From Sphingobacterium sp. SGG-5 (lineage in GTDB: Bacteria > Bacteroidota > Bacteroidia > Sphingobacteriales > Sphingobacteriaceae): DNA of 64,000 nt. How positions within the stretch are numbered: position 1 is the first letter of the stretch; each line of letters begins with the position of its first letter. Where the stretch lies: positions 62,001 to 126,000 of the forward strand of contig NZ_JAAKGO010000001.1 in assembly GCF_011043525.1 (NCBI RefSeq), written 5' to 3'. The position numbers and the translations under genes are program-made. The notes below the pieces were generated by a model. It had not been told where the DNA came from. It saw only the letters and a program-made list of their open reading frames with translations, and did not search any database. Shown piece after piece: positions 17,166-25,762 of this stretch.

Positions 17166-19124
17166 CTAAATATCTATCTTTGCATACCGGGCGTTTTTCT
17201 CGATAAACTCACGTCTCGGAGCAACTTCATCGCCCATCAGCATAGAAAACACACGATCACATTCCGCAACATTCTCAATGGTTACCTGGCGCAAGGTACG
17301 ATGTTCTGGATTCATGGTGGTATCCCACAATTGTTCAGCATTCATTTCTCCCAGACCTTTGTACCGCTGAACATGCACACTATCTTCCTTACCCGCACCC
17401 TTTAGGCGCTGTATAGCAGCCAGACGCTGATCTTCAGTCCATGCATATTCAAATTCTTTACCTTTTTTTACGAGATAAAGCGGAGGTGTGGCAATATATA
17501 CATACCCTTTCTCAATAAGTTCACGCATATACCTGAAATAGAACGTTAGTATCAATGTTGCGATATGACTACCATCCACATCGGCATCCGTCATAATGAT
17601 AATCTTATGATAGCGGAGCTTTGCTGTATTCAACGCTTTCGGATCTTCTTCCGTTCCGACAGATACACCAAGAGCAGTGAACATATTTTTAATTTCCTCG
17701 TTCTCGTATATTTTGTGCTCCATGGCTTTTTCCACATTCAGGATCTTACCCCGAAGTGGCATGATAGCCTGATAATGGCGATCTCTCCCTTGCTTCGCCG
17801 TACCACCGGCCGAGTCCCCCTCCACAAAGAAAATCTCACACACAGTCGGATCGTTGCTCGCGCAATCCGCTAATTTTCCCGGCAAGCCGGAACCGCTCAT
17901 CACGGTTTTACGCTGCACCAGGTCACGTGCTTTTCGTGCAGCTGCACGTGCTTGTGCCGCAATAATTACTTTTTGAACAATAATCTTCGCTTCACGGGGG
18001 TTTTCTTCCAGATAAGCCCCCAGTATCTCACCCACAGCCACATCCACGGCACCCATCACCTCTGTATTTCCAAGCTTTGTTTTGGTCTGCCCTTCAAATT
18101 GTGGTTCTGCAACTTTAACAGAAATGACCGCTGTCAACCCTTCCCGAAAATCATCGCCTGTGACTTCCACTTTCGAATTCTTAAGAAGACCCGAGTCATC
18201 AGCATACTTTTTCAGGATACGGGTCAGCCCTCTTCTAAAGCCAGACACATGTGTACCTCCTTCTATCGTATTGATATTGTTGACATAGGAATGTACATTT
18301 TCAGAATAGGTATCATTATATTGAAAGGCCAGTTCGACCGGAGTACCTTGTTTTACCCCTTCCAGATAAATCGGTTCTGGAATTAACGCCGACCTATTAC
18401 CATCCAGAAACTTCACAAACTCTTTGAGGCCGCCTTCGGAAAGAAACGTTTCCACTTTTTCCGATCCGTCTTCATTTACTTCCCGCTCGTCACGCAAGGT
18501 CAGCTGAACTCCCTTATTGAGGAAAGCCAGTTCACGAAGACGGTTGGCAAGCGTATCGTAATTGTAGACTATAGTTTGGGTAAAAATCTCCACATCAGGC
18601 AAAAAGGTTACAATTGTCCCCGTAACATCTGATGTTCCGACTTCTTTTACCGCGTACATCGGCTTACCACGTTCGTACTCCTGTTGGAATATTTTGCCTT
18701 CGCGATGCACTTCCGCCTTCAAATGTATAGACAATGCATTTACACAGGAAACACCTACCCCGTGAAGACCTCCGGAAACCTTATACGTATCTTTATCAAA
18801 TTTACCACCGGCGTGCAATACAGTCATAACCAATTCCAACGCAGATTTATTCTCCTTCTTATTGATTCCCGTTGGGATACCACGTCCGTTATCTCGCACC
18901 GAAATCGAATTATCTTTGTGGATAGTGACATATATTTCCGTACAGTACCCAGCTACCGCTTCATCTATAGAGTTGTCTACGACTTCGTAGACCAAATGAT
19001 GCAAACCCTTCGGACCTGTATCACCGATATACATAGAGGGCCGCTTACGTACAGCTTCTAATCCTTCTAATACCTGAATATTATCCGCTGAATACGTACT
19101 CGAATTCTTCTTTTCTTCGCTCAT
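17166..19124 (-). CDS. gyrB: DNA gyrase subunit B
   Basis: ATPase subunit of gyrase, which introduces negative supercoils together with GyrA. The 652-residue length is the short form without the 170-residue insert of E. coli GyrB. GHKL motifs are present in order: VYEVVDNSIDEAVAG (catalytic Glu region), RDNGRGIPTG, and GGLHGVGVSCVNALS. The transducer loop QTKTKLGN follows. The TOPRIM domain has EGDSAGG, PLRGKILNVEKA and the acidic TDADVDGSHI metal triad. The C-terminus holds QRYKGLGEMN. The gene is monocistronic between its own promoter and terminator and is not next to dnaA, dnaN or recF. Confidence 0.98.
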   Translation of the reverse strand: MSEEKKNSSTYSADNIQVLEGLEAVRKRPSMYIGDTGPKGLHHLVYEVVDNSIDEAVAGYCTEIYVTIHKDNSISVRDNGRGIPTGINKKENKSALELVMTVLHAGGKFDKDTYKVSGGLHGVGVSCVNALSIHLKAEVHREGKIFQQEYERGKPMYAVKEVGTSDVTGTIVTFLPDVEIFTQTIVYNYDTLANRLRELAFLNKGVQLTLRDEREVNEDGSEKVETFLSEGGLKEFVKFLDGNRSALIPEPIYLEGVKQGTPVELAFQYNDTYSENVHSYVNNINTIEGGTHVSGFRRGLTRILKKYADDSGLLKNSKVEVTGDDFREGLTAVISVKVAEPQFEGQTKTKLGNTEVMGAVDVAVGEILGAYLEENPREAKIIVQKVIIAAQARAAARKARDLVQRKTVMSGSGLPGKLADCASNDPTVCEIFFVEGDSAGGTAKQGRDRHYQAIMPLRGKILNVEKAMEHKIYENEEIKNMFTALGVSVGTEEDPKALNTAKLRYHKIIIMTDADVDGSHIATLILTFYFRYMRELIEKGYVYIATPPLYLVKKGKEFEYAWTEDQRLAAIQRLKGAGKEDSVHVQRYKGLGEMNAEQLWDTTMNPEHRTLRQVTIENVAECDRVFSMLMGDEVAPRREFIEKNARYAKIDI

Positions 19125-19158
19125 TTATTTAGTTTAAAAATAACAGATTCTTATAGCT

Positions 19159-19189
19159 CAAAAATAACAAAAAATATGCACTTTCGCAA
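19159..19189 (-). promoter_or_regulatory. gyrB promoter
   Basis: On the minus strand TTG (19189-19187), 20-bp spacer, TATTTTTG (19166-19159): an exact fit to TTG-N19-21-TAnnTTTG. The predicted start site lies about 25 bp before the gyrB ATG. Confidence 0.7.
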
Positions 19190-19252
19190 GTACGAAAAAA
19201 CCGGTTAACGTGTAGAAGATAAACTTTTTTTGAAGGATTGTGAGGGAATAAA

Positions 19253-19283
19253 ATGGTTTTTTAAGTTTTTTATAGTAGGTTTG
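19253..19283 (+). promoter_or_regulatory. Promoter of the OmpH-like lipoprotein gene
   Basis: An exact TAGGTTTG element at 19276-19283 with ATG (one base from TTG) 20 bp upstream, followed by a leader of roughly 20 bases before the ATG at 19311. Confidence 0.5.
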
Positions 19284-19310
19284 TTGCTTTATTGCGAAAA
19301 TAGACAAACG

Positions 19311-19928
19311 ATGAATAAATTCTTATCACATTTCACTAAAACAACTTTTGGGATAGCAGTAATTGCAGGCGCAGTTGCATGTAATCAAAATCCCGGTTCG
19401 ATACATGCTCCGGCAAACGCCGACAGCACAAAAACTGCCCCTGTTCAAAAAGAAAAGATTGTCTATGTAAACTCAGACACGCTTTCAGAGCAATATGGCT
19501 ATTTTAAGGACATTAGAGCCCGATTGGAAGATAAAGCAAAAAAAGCACAAAGCAATCTACAGGCAAAAGGACAAGCTTTTCAACGGGAAATCGCAGAGGC
19601 TGAAAAAAATGCGGCAACGATGAGTGCTGCTGAACGTCAGGCGACGGAGGAAAGACTCGCACGCAAACAACAGGAGCTTGCGCAATTGAATCAAAACGCG
19701 TCAAATTCTTTAGCACAGGATGAAGCAACGGAATTCAATGCTGTATATACAACCATTACAGAATATCTCAAGAAGCACGCCGAAGAGAAAGGCTATAGAT
19801 TCGTGTTGACCTATTCCCAAACGAACCCAGCCGTGTTATACGCGGACCCTGAACTTGACATCACGAAGGAAGTTTTAGATGCACTCAACAAGGAATATAG
19901 TGCTAAGAAAACTACTGAAAAGAGGTAA
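19311..19928 (+). CDS. OmpH/Skp-like periplasmic chaperone lipoprotein
   Basis: A 205-residue lipoprotein. The signal peptide ends in the lipobox AGAVAC, giving a lipidated Cys at about residue 24. After a short linker comes the OmpH pattern: KIVYVNSDTLSEQYGYF, a long charged helical pair (RLEDKAKKAQSNLQAKGQ onward, rich in Lys, Glu, Ala and Gln) forming the coiled-coil tentacles, and a C-terminal strand GYRFVLTYSQTNPAVLYADPELDIT. Skp-type chaperones hold unfolded outer-membrane proteins. A longer frame to 19230 exists, but only the ATG at 19311 gives a proper lipoprotein signal and it sits behind a good promoter. Confidence 0.85.
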   Translation: MNKFLSHFTKTTFGIAVIAGAVACNQNPGSIHAPANADSTKTAPVQKEKIVYVNSDTLSEQYGYFKDIRARLEDKAKKAQSNLQAKGQAFQREIAEAEKNAATMSAAERQATEERLARKQQELAQLNQNASNSLAQDEATEFNAVYTTITEYLKKHAEEKGYRFVLTYSQTNPAVLYADPELDITKEVLDALNKEYSAKKTTEKR

Positions 19929-19953
19929 CCATCAATTTCTTCAAAACTTTTAG

Positions 19954-19987
19954 AAAGCGGAGCACCCCAAGTGTCTCCGCTTTTTTT
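19954..19987 (+). terminator. Terminator of the OmpH-like gene
   Basis: Stem AAAGCGGAG/CTCCGCTTT extended by CAC/GTG past a one-base bulge, with a CCCAA-type loop and a run of T to 19987, starting 26 bp after the stop. Confidence 0.85.
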
Positions 19988-20056
19988 GAAAGCGCCTGTT
20001 TTCAAGTTTTATTTCTCAAGGTCAATCGTTATTTTTAAGGATCTTAATATTTCGTC

Positions 20057-20962
20057 ATGACCACAACAGTCCTCCGCACACCAGACAACAATTTTGATTG
20101 GATCGACATCACCAATCCAACGGTTGAAGACTTCGCCGAGTTGAAGATCAAATATAATCTGCATGAAGCGTCTATTAAAGATTGTATTGAAACAGGACAC
20201 CTTCCGAAGATTGAGGAATTTGAAAATTACCACTTTTTAATCATCCGGTCTATTCCAAAAATCTTAGCGAACGATTCAGACTCTCTGATCGAAGTGACCG
20301 AACGTATTTCTATTTTCTACGCAGAGGATTTTCTAATTACGGCACATCGCCATGAAATAGAATTCTTAAAAGACTTGGGGAGCTTGAAGAAAGACCATAA
20401 GAAACTTCAATCCAGCAAAAGCTTGGTCAATACGCTGGTCTCTTCCGCATTAAAAACTTTTGAAGATCTTGTCCTAGGCAAAATGGCTGAACAGCTGGAT
20501 GAATATGAAGAAACTGTTTTTCTGCACAGACGTAGGAAGCCTTTCCTAAAAAAGCTCTATTATATTAAAAGGCAGATAGACGTGATCCGAAGTGTACTGA
20601 CGCTTTACAAGGACATTGTTGATTATTTCCATATGCCCCAATATCGAAATATTTATACGCAGGATCTACGCGATCTTTTTTCGAGAACAAATACACTGTA
20701 CCGCAATATCGCTGAAAACACCTCTCAGCTACTCTCCATCTATTTTAATATAGAATCCAACCATACCAATGAGATCATGCGGACGCTGACCATTATCTCC
20801 GTATTTTTTATGCCGCTTACTTTTATTGTCGGGGTGTATGGAATGAATTTCAAATATATGCCTGAGTTGGAGTGGAAGTATGGATATGCAGCAGTTTTAT
20901 TAGCCATGGTGGTTTTATCTGCACTCATTTATTATTGGTTTAGAAAGAAGAAATGGCTCTAA
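20057..20962 (+). CDS. corA: CorA-type magnesium/cobalt transporter
   Basis: A 301-residue CorA channel. The N-terminal cytoplasmic domain and long helices (ITNPTVEDFAELKIKYNLHEASIKDCIETGHLPKIEEFENYHFLI) precede two C-terminal TM helices. The essential selectivity motif YGMN sits between them, near residue 260, followed by FKYMPELEW. The charged C-terminus is WFRKKKWL. It is a single gene that converges on tsaB with a 4-bp overlap of stop regions. Mg2+ uptake is the family role; Co2+ or Ni2+ transport cannot be excluded. Confidence 0.93.
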   Translation: MTTTVLRTPDNNFDWIDITNPTVEDFAELKIKYNLHEASIKDCIETGHLPKIEEFENYHFLIIRSIPKILANDSDSLIEVTERISIFYAEDFLITAHRHEIEFLKDLGSLKKDHKKLQSSKSLVNTLVSSALKTFEDLVLGKMAEQLDEYEETVFLHRRRKPFLKKLYYIKRQIDVIRSVLTLYKDIVDYFHMPQYRNIYTQDLRDLFSRTNTLYRNIAENTSQLLSIYFNIESNHTNEIMRTLTIISVFFMPLTFIVGVYGMNFKYMPELEWKYGYAAVLLAMVVLSALIYYWFRKKKWL

Positions 20963-21660
20963 GCTAAATTTTGCTTTTTCGGTGTAGTGGCCACAAACTC
21001 CTTCAGATAGAAAGGCTCAAAGTAGATCATATCTTCAAAATCCCTATCTATATATTTCTGCCAAGCGGCGCGCGTTAAATACGCGGAGGAATGTCTATAT
21101 GCGGTATCTATGGCAATAGCCGGATCCGATTCAAACAGCTCTTTGAACTTATTCGCTCCCGAACCAAAAAGCACTATTTTTTTATTGTTGTAAGCCTCAA
21201 AGCTATCTTTAGTGATAATTTGAGCAGATGTGTCGAAACGGACATCTCCACGCTTATCAAATATAGACATATACACTTCCATTCTGCGCGCATCTATCAT
21301 CGGGCAAAACAGATCGTATGAACTGTCTGCTTGGACAAGCTGATAGCCGTCAAACATACTATGTAAAGTATGGATAGCAATCAAAGGCAAATTTAAGCCA
21401 TAACAAATCCCCTTAGCAGTGGAAACACCGATACGCAAACCTGTATAAGATCCAGGCCCCATACTCACTGCAACTGCAACTATATCTGAAAACGAAGCGT
21501 TATTACGACGCAGGATTTCATCAATAAACAAAGTTAATTTCGAAGCGTGCTCATTGGGTTCGGCAGCCGTTATGGTATCGATCAAACCTCCCGAAGCGCT
21601 TATCGAAACAGAGCAAACCTCTGTAGCCGTATCTATTTGCAGGATATATTGATTACGCAT
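20959..21660 (-). CDS. tsaB: tRNA threonylcarbamoyladenosine biosynthesis protein TsaB
   Basis: Partner of TsaD in the complex that attaches threonylcarbamoyl to A37 of ANN-decoding tRNAs. The 233-residue protein has the ASKHA-fold start ILQIDTATEVCSVSI, the motif EHASKLTLFIDEIL, and the most conserved stretch VSMGPGSYTGLRIGVSTAKG. A C-terminal domain follows with PMIDARRMEVYMSIFD. It is last in the leftward rpmH-rnpA-yidD-tsaB set, 10 bp after yidD. Its partner tsaD is also in this window at 61428-62429. Confidence 0.95.
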   Translation of the reverse strand: MRNQYILQIDTATEVCSVSISASGGLIDTITAAEPNEHASKLTLFIDEILRRNNASFSDIVAVAVSMGPGSYTGLRIGVSTAKGICYGLNLPLIAIHTLHSMFDGYQLVQADSSYDLFCPMIDARRMEVYMSIFDKRGDVRFDTSAQIITKDSFEAYNNKKIVLFGSGANKFKELFESDPAIAIDTAYRHSSAYLTRAAWQKYIDRDFEDMIYFEPFYLKEFVATTPKKQNLA

Positions 21661-21670
21661 ATAAATTTAT

Positions 21671-21922
21671 TTATGGAACGGGGTCATACCCATGCCCTCC
21701 CCAGGGATGACAACGCATTATCCGCTTCAAGGCCAACCACCCTCCTTTGAAAGGACCGTACTTAAGAATTGCCTCCCGGCCATACTGCGAACAGGTCGGT
21801 GTATAACGGCAATTTGCACCTAATAATGGTGATATAAAAATTTGATAAAATCGTATGAGCAAAAGAAAAAGCGACCGGAACAGGTATAAGATCGCTTTCC
21901 ATATCCCATTAGCAAACTTCAT
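21671..21922 (-). CDS. yidD: Membrane protein insertion efficiency factor YidD
   Basis: An 83-residue protein with an N-terminal hydrophobic/amphipathic helix and the YidD core: [33 protein letters not shown], then [24 protein letters not shown]. Three conserved cysteines are present. It supports YidC-dependent insertion. The ATG at 21922 is used; the open frame also has a TTG at 21928. It overlaps the end of rnpA by 14 bp, the classical arrangement, although yidC itself does not follow here. Confidence 0.95.
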   Translation of the reverse strand: MKFANGIWKAILYLFRSLFLLLIRFYQIFISPLLGANCRYTPTCSQYGREAILKYGPFKGGWLALKRIMRCHPWGGHGYDPVP

Positions 21923-22292
21923 GAACAAGCTGATTTAGACTTTCCTTCATTTTAAGCATATATTCATTAAATGGTATCTCCTTATCAGAAAGATACTGAA
22001 TAGCCAGCAACAAATTTACAGACTGTGGCTGAATTTTGGAAAGTAAAATCTCACTTCTTTGTAGGCGATACACCTCCCTTATCTTACGTTTGATCTTATT
22101 ACGCATAACGGCGCGCTTCATCTTGCGCTTTGGAACCGAAATCAAAACCTGTACACCAACAGGGAGTTCTTCGGCTACCGGCAGATATACAATCCGAAAG
22201 GGGTATACAATAAAAGAAGAACCGTTATGGAATAGACTGTTAATTAAACGCCTACTGCATAACCGTTCTTCTTTTCTAAATATCCTTTTCAT
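21909..22292 (-). CDS. rnpA: Ribonuclease P protein component
   Basis: A 127-residue basic protein that binds RNase P RNA and helps 5' maturation of tRNA. The RNR motif region is clear ([23 protein letters not shown]), preceded by a strand-rich N-terminal half with [11 protein letters not shown]. It lies 54 bp downstream of rpmH and overlaps yidD, the usual rpmH-rnpA-yidD order. Confidence 0.95.
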   Translation of the reverse strand: MKRIFRKEERLCSRRLINSLFHNGSSFIVYPFRIVYLPVAEELPVGVQVLISVPKRKMKRAVMRNKIKRKIREVYRLQRSEILLSKIQPQSVNLLLAIQYLSDKEIPFNEYMLKMKESLNQLVHEVC

Positions 22293-22346
22293 ATCGATGA
22301 CTATTGGCTAACAAGACACCCTGTCCCAGTCACCGGTTGTAAAAAT

Positions 22347-22505
22347 TTACCCTTTGTGACGATATTCGTCCGAAACAGAAAGGCGTTTTCTACCCTTTGC
22401 TCTACGAGAAGCTAATACTCTTCTACCATTAGCTGTACTCATACGCTCTCTAAATCCGTGCTTATTTCTTCTTTTTCTTTGCGAAGGCTGAAATGTTCTT
22501 TTCAT
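22347..22505 (-). CDS. rpmH: Large ribosomal subunit protein bL34
   Basis: A 52-residue, highly basic protein found by reading the minus strand upstream of rnpA. It starts [20 protein letters not shown] and continues through the conserved [26 protein letters not shown] to a TAA at 22347. This is the universally conserved bL34 sequence. The gene heads the rnpA-yidD-tsaB transcription unit behind a consensus promoter at 22546-22575. Confidence 0.97.
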   Translation of the reverse strand: MKRTFQPSQRKRRNKHGFRERMSTANGRRVLASRRAKGRKRLSVSDEYRHKG

Positions 22506-22545
22506 GACGCTATATATTTTAAATATTTTATTCCTTAGAGGAACG

Positions 22546-22575
22546 CAAAGGTAGTATTTTTTTTAAAACAATCAA
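22546..22575 (-). promoter_or_regulatory. rpmH-rnpA-yidD-tsaB promoter
   Basis: On the minus strand TTG (22575-22573), 19-bp spacer, TACCTTTG (22553-22546): an exact consensus match, with a leader of about 35 bases before the rpmH ATG. Confidence 0.7.
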
Positions 22576-22624
22576 ATACATACAGCAAAAACATTCACCA
22601 TAAAAAAGAACAGCACCCTGGTGA

Positions 22625-23032
22625 TTATTTATTCCGGAGGATATCTCTAATTTCGGTCAAAAGTGTTTCCTCTTTCGACGGGGCAGGGGCCGCTTCAGGC
22701 ACAGCTTCTTCTTTGCGTTTCAATGAATTCAGTCCCTTTATCACTAGGAAAATACAAAAGGCTATAATTAAAAACTGAATAATAACATTTATAAAATTAC
22801 CATACTTCAAAGCTACCTCTTCTACGCCCGCAGACTCATTTGCCGCCGTGAGAACGTACTTCAGCTCGCCAAAATCCACCCCTCCTGTTATATATCCAAT
22901 TGGAGGCATGATAATATCATCTACCAAGGATGTAACTATTTTCCCAAAAGCACCACCTATAACAACACCGACGGCCAGATCTACAACGCTACCGCGCATT
23001 GCAAACTCTTTAAACTCTTTAAGAAATCCCAT
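22625..23032 (-). CDS. mscL: Large-conductance mechanosensitive channel MscL
   Basis: A 135-residue tension-gated channel that releases osmolytes under hypo-osmotic shock. The N-terminal amphipathic helix ([18 protein letters not shown]) and pore helix TM1 ([28 protein letters not shown]) are textbook MscL. TM2 is [20 protein letters not shown], and the cytoplasmic bundle ends [12 protein letters not shown] after an Ala/Pro-rich linker. It stands alone, divergent from the response-regulator gene. Confidence 0.97.
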   Translation of the reverse strand: MGFLKEFKEFAMRGSVVDLAVGVVIGGAFGKIVTSLVDDIIMPPIGYITGGVDFGELKYVLTAANESAGVEEVALKYGNFINVIIQFLIIAFCIFLVIKGLNSLKRKEEAVPEAAPAPSKEETLLTEIRDILRNK

Positions 23033-23184
23033 ATTTTATATCTTTTTTGTTATCTATACAATTATAACGATAAAATCTTTATATTTGATTATATCGATAC
23101 TCAAAAAAATAGATTTTAATAAGAACATCTACATTTTTAAAATTAAAATTTGGGTATTTACACAATTTCATTTATTATCGTAGC

Positions 23185-23826
23185 ATGAAAAAGATACTTA
23201 TAGCGGATGACCATAGTATTGTCAGGCTCGGAGCTTCGGTAATCATACAAGGCACTTATAGCGACGCTGAAATTACACATGCAACAACTTATAAGGAGAT
23301 TTTCGATCATCTAATGCAAAGCCAATTCGATTTATTGCTGCTCGACATCAACATGCCTGGCGGCAATAACATCAAGGTTATTAAGGAAATTATCGATCTT
23401 CAAAATGACCTGAAGATATTAGTCTTCTCTTCTTATGACGAAAACATCTACGCCTTGCGATACATAGAAGCAGGAGCGGCGGGTTATCTCAATAAAAATA
23501 CGGCAATGGACGAATTAGGGACCGCAATTCAAAGCATCCAGGAGCGCGGCAAATACATGTCGCCTTCTATACGAGATCTCTATGTCCAAACCCTGATTAC
23601 GAACAAATCTGCTGCCCAAGCTGCTAATCCTTTACACAAATTGTCTAATCGGGAAATGGACGTAGCAAAGCATTTAATCGATGGGCATGGGATTCTCGAA
23701 GTCTCTTCTTTGCTCAATTTAAGCTCTTCGACGGTAAGCACTTATAAAAGTCGGATTTTTGAAAAACTCCAAGTAAACAACATCCCCGAATTGATTGAAT
23801 TATTCAAATTACATGCTGTTGAATAG
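23185..23826 (+). CDS. NarL/FixJ-family response regulator
   Basis: A 213-residue two-component regulator. The receiver domain (1-125) has the acidic pocket ADD at 7-9 and the phospho-acceptor Asp54 in LLLLDINMPGG, with a KN pair (residues 103-104) in AAGYLNKNT. The C-terminal LuxR-type HTH reads LSNREMDVAKHLIDGHGILEVSSLLNLSSSTVSTYKSRIFEKL. No histidine kinase is adjacent, so it is an orphan. A TTG and a weaker TATTATCG element 20 bp apart (23150-23180) may be its promoter. The target genes are unknown. Confidence 0.92.
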   Translation: MKKILIADDHSIVRLGASVIIQGTYSDAEITHATTYKEIFDHLMQSQFDLLLLDINMPGGNNIKVIKEIIDLQNDLKILVFSSYDENIYALRYIEAGAAGYLNKNTAMDELGTAIQSIQERGKYMSPSIRDLYVQTLITNKSAAQAANPLHKLSNREMDVAKHLIDGHGILEVSSLLNLSSSTVSTYKSRIFEKLQVNNIPELIELFKLHAVE

Positions 23827-23830
23827 ACCT

Positions 23831-23862
23831 AAAAAAGAAAGGTAGCATCTCTGCCACCTTTC
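23831..23862 (-). terminator. Terminator at the end of the dcw cluster (after ftsZ)
   Basis: Inverted repeat GAAAGGTaGC / GCcACCTTTC with a 6-base loop. On the minus strand it is followed by six T (23836-23831). It lies about 27 bp after the ftsZ stop; the plus-strand side lacks a T run, so it serves ftsZ rather than the response regulator. Confidence 0.75.
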
Positions 23863-23888
23863 AAAAACATGAGTATTAAATTATCGTT

Positions 23889-25625
23889 TTAATCTACGTT
23901 ATCGTGTAAGAACGAGTTATTCGACCTTATTTCAGTAGTGCCTTCATCAAAAGACAAGGTAAATCGGGAGACTTGCGAATCGGATGAATGTGGGACGTCT
24001 TCTAACGTCTTTTGCTTTCTTTTATACGCCGGTTCGCTTTCTAATTCTTGTAGACCATTTGAAGACTTCAGTTTCATACTTAATTCCTTCAAACGCAAGA
24101 TACGCTCTTTAGTCTTCAGCAACTGATCTTCAAAATTAGCATCCGCTACTTTCTCCGTCTCTTGATGCGTCGTTTCAACATGTTCAGAAGAAACAGCCTC
24201 ATTTTCTACAATAGAATCAACTTCATGTGCCACTTCTTCATTCGCTACCTGCTCGTAGGCATCAAAAACTGTCGGCAGTTTAAATTCAAAAACCGAAGGT
24301 CTGGTGGTGAGCTTAAAACCTGAGGTATCTTCGTCATTACTCACATTTCCTTCATCCGATTTTTCTTCCGTATCCAATGTATAGCGGACAACTTCCGTCT
24401 CTGTCTCCGCTTGAACTGAATTTACAGGTGAAGAAGTAGAATCGCCATACCGATTTGCCAACGAAAACAAATCTGCCTGCGGCGCACTTGTTGGTAGTTC
24501 GGATGAAGCAACAGGAGTCTGTATAGGCTTAATAAATTCGCTTTGCTGGACAGGTTTTTCAACAAATTGATTTTGAACCACGGGTTTAATATAAGGAGTC
24601 GTAGGCTCCGGAGTTAAAGGTATCGCAATTTTTTCATTTTCCTTCTCCTTAATCCGCTCTTCTGAAGTCTGGAAGCCAGTCGCTATAATCGTTACAGAAA
24701 GCTCCTCTTCCAAAGTTTCATCAATACAATTACCCCATATCAAATCGGCTGTAAGTCCTGCTTTTTCCTGAATATAATCCGTAATAATAGACACTTCGTC
24801 CATCGTTACTTCCTTCGTACCAGACGTAATATTCAGCAAGATATAACGGGCACCTTCAATTTCGTTATCTTTCAATAAAGGCGACGCAAGTGCACCCGTA
24901 ACGGCTTCAATGGCTCGGTTATCTCCCGCGGCGACATGATTACCCATAATAGCTACTCCGCTGTCATTCATTACAGTCCGCACATCCTTAAAGTCGACAT
25001 TAACATAACCCGGTATAGTAATGATTTCAGCAATCCCTTTCGCCGCGGTAGTCAGTATATCATCCGCTTTGGCAAACGCTGCTGTCATTGTTAAGTTGCC
25101 GAATATTTCACGCAGCCGATCATTGGAAATCACCAGATACGAATCAACATACTTACGCAACTCCTCCAACCCCTCTTCCGCTTGAGAGCGTCGCTTTTTT
25201 CCTTCGAAAGCAAATGGCGTCGTAATGATGGCAACGGTCAGTATACCCATTTCTTTGGCTGCCTTCGCAAGTACAGGACTAGCTCCTGTGCCGGTACCGC
25301 CACCCATACCTGCCGTGATAAACAACATTTTGGTGTTGGTACCTAACATTCTTTTAATATCGTCGATACTTTCGATAGCCGAATTCTCGCCAACATCCGG
25401 ATCTGCTCCAGCCCCCATACCCTCGGTCAAACTCGCGCCCAACTGCACCTTATTCGGAATAGGACTCAGCTCAAGAGCCTGAGCATCCGTATTACATACG
25501 ATAAAATCTACACCACTGATTCCTTGCTTGTACATGTGGTTGACAGCGTTGCCACCACCACCACCTACGCCTATTACCTTGATAATCGACGACTGCTCTT
25601 TTAACATTTCAAATTGTATCGACAT
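23889..25625 (-). CDS. ftsZ: Cell division protein FtsZ
   Basis: Tubulin-like GTPase that forms the Z ring. The GTPase domain (1-320) has GVGGGGGNAVNHM, the tubulin signature GGGTGTG at 108-114, and the T7-loop region with NVDFKDVRTVM. At 578 residues it is much longer than E. coli FtsZ (383). The extra 250 or so residues are a low-complexity Glu/Val/Thr/Ser-rich linker, usual for Bacteroidota, ending in a conserved tail (SNNSFLHDNVD) that should bind FtsA. It is last in the dcw cluster, 137 bp after ftsA. That spacer holds a dyad of DnaA-box-like 9-mers. Confidence 0.98.
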   Translation of the reverse strand: MSIQFEMLKEQSSIIKVIGVGGGGGNAVNHMYKQGISGVDFIVCNTDAQALELSPIPNKVQLGASLTEGMGAGADPDVGENSAIESIDDIKRMLGTNTKMLFITAGMGGGTGTGASPVLAKAAKEMGILTVAIITTPFAFEGKKRRSQAEEGLEELRKYVDSYLVISNDRLREIFGNLTMTAAFAKADDILTTAAKGIAEIITIPGYVNVDFKDVRTVMNDSGVAIMGNHVAAGDNRAIEAVTGALASPLLKDNEIEGARYILLNITSGTKEVTMDEVSIITDYIQEKAGLTADLIWGNCIDETLEEELSVTIIATGFQTSEERIKEKENEKIAIPLTPEPTTPYIKPVVQNQFVEKPVQQSEFIKPIQTPVASSELPTSAPQADLFSLANRYGDSTSSPVNSVQAETETEVVRYTLDTEEKSDEGNVSNDEDTSGFKLTTRPSVFEFKLPTVFDAYEQVANEEVAHEVDSIVENEAVSSEHVETTHQETEKVADANFEDQLLKTKERILRLKELSMKLKSSNGLQELESEPAYKRKQKTLEDVPHSSDSQVSRFTLSFDEGTTEIRSNNSFLHDNVD

Positions 25626-25714
25626 AAATATCCTGTTTCTTATAAAACCTCGGCCTTTACAGCCAACCTAAACCCAAGTTTCCAATGTAATAATACCAAA
25701 AATATGCACATCAG

Positions 25715-25742
25715 TTTTCCACATGTGTTAATTTGTGGAAAA
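25715..25742. promoter_or_regulatory. Inverted pair of DnaA-box-like 9-mers in the ftsA-ftsZ spacer
   Basis: TTTTCCACA at 25715-25723 and its exact reverse complement at 25734-25742, separated by 10 bp. Both fit the relaxed DnaA box TTWTNCACA. They could be DnaA sites or simply an RNA hairpin between ftsA and ftsZ; sequence alone does not decide. Confidence 0.4.
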
Positions 25743-25762
25743 ATATCCAACATGTTGAAAAA

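Noticed and set aside
17166..22505. gyrB, rpmH, rnpA and yidD close together as a sign of the replication origin
   Set aside because: dnaA, dnaN, recF, parAB and yidC are absent and there is no DnaA-box cluster near them; the few DnaA-like 9-mers seen lie in the dcw region.
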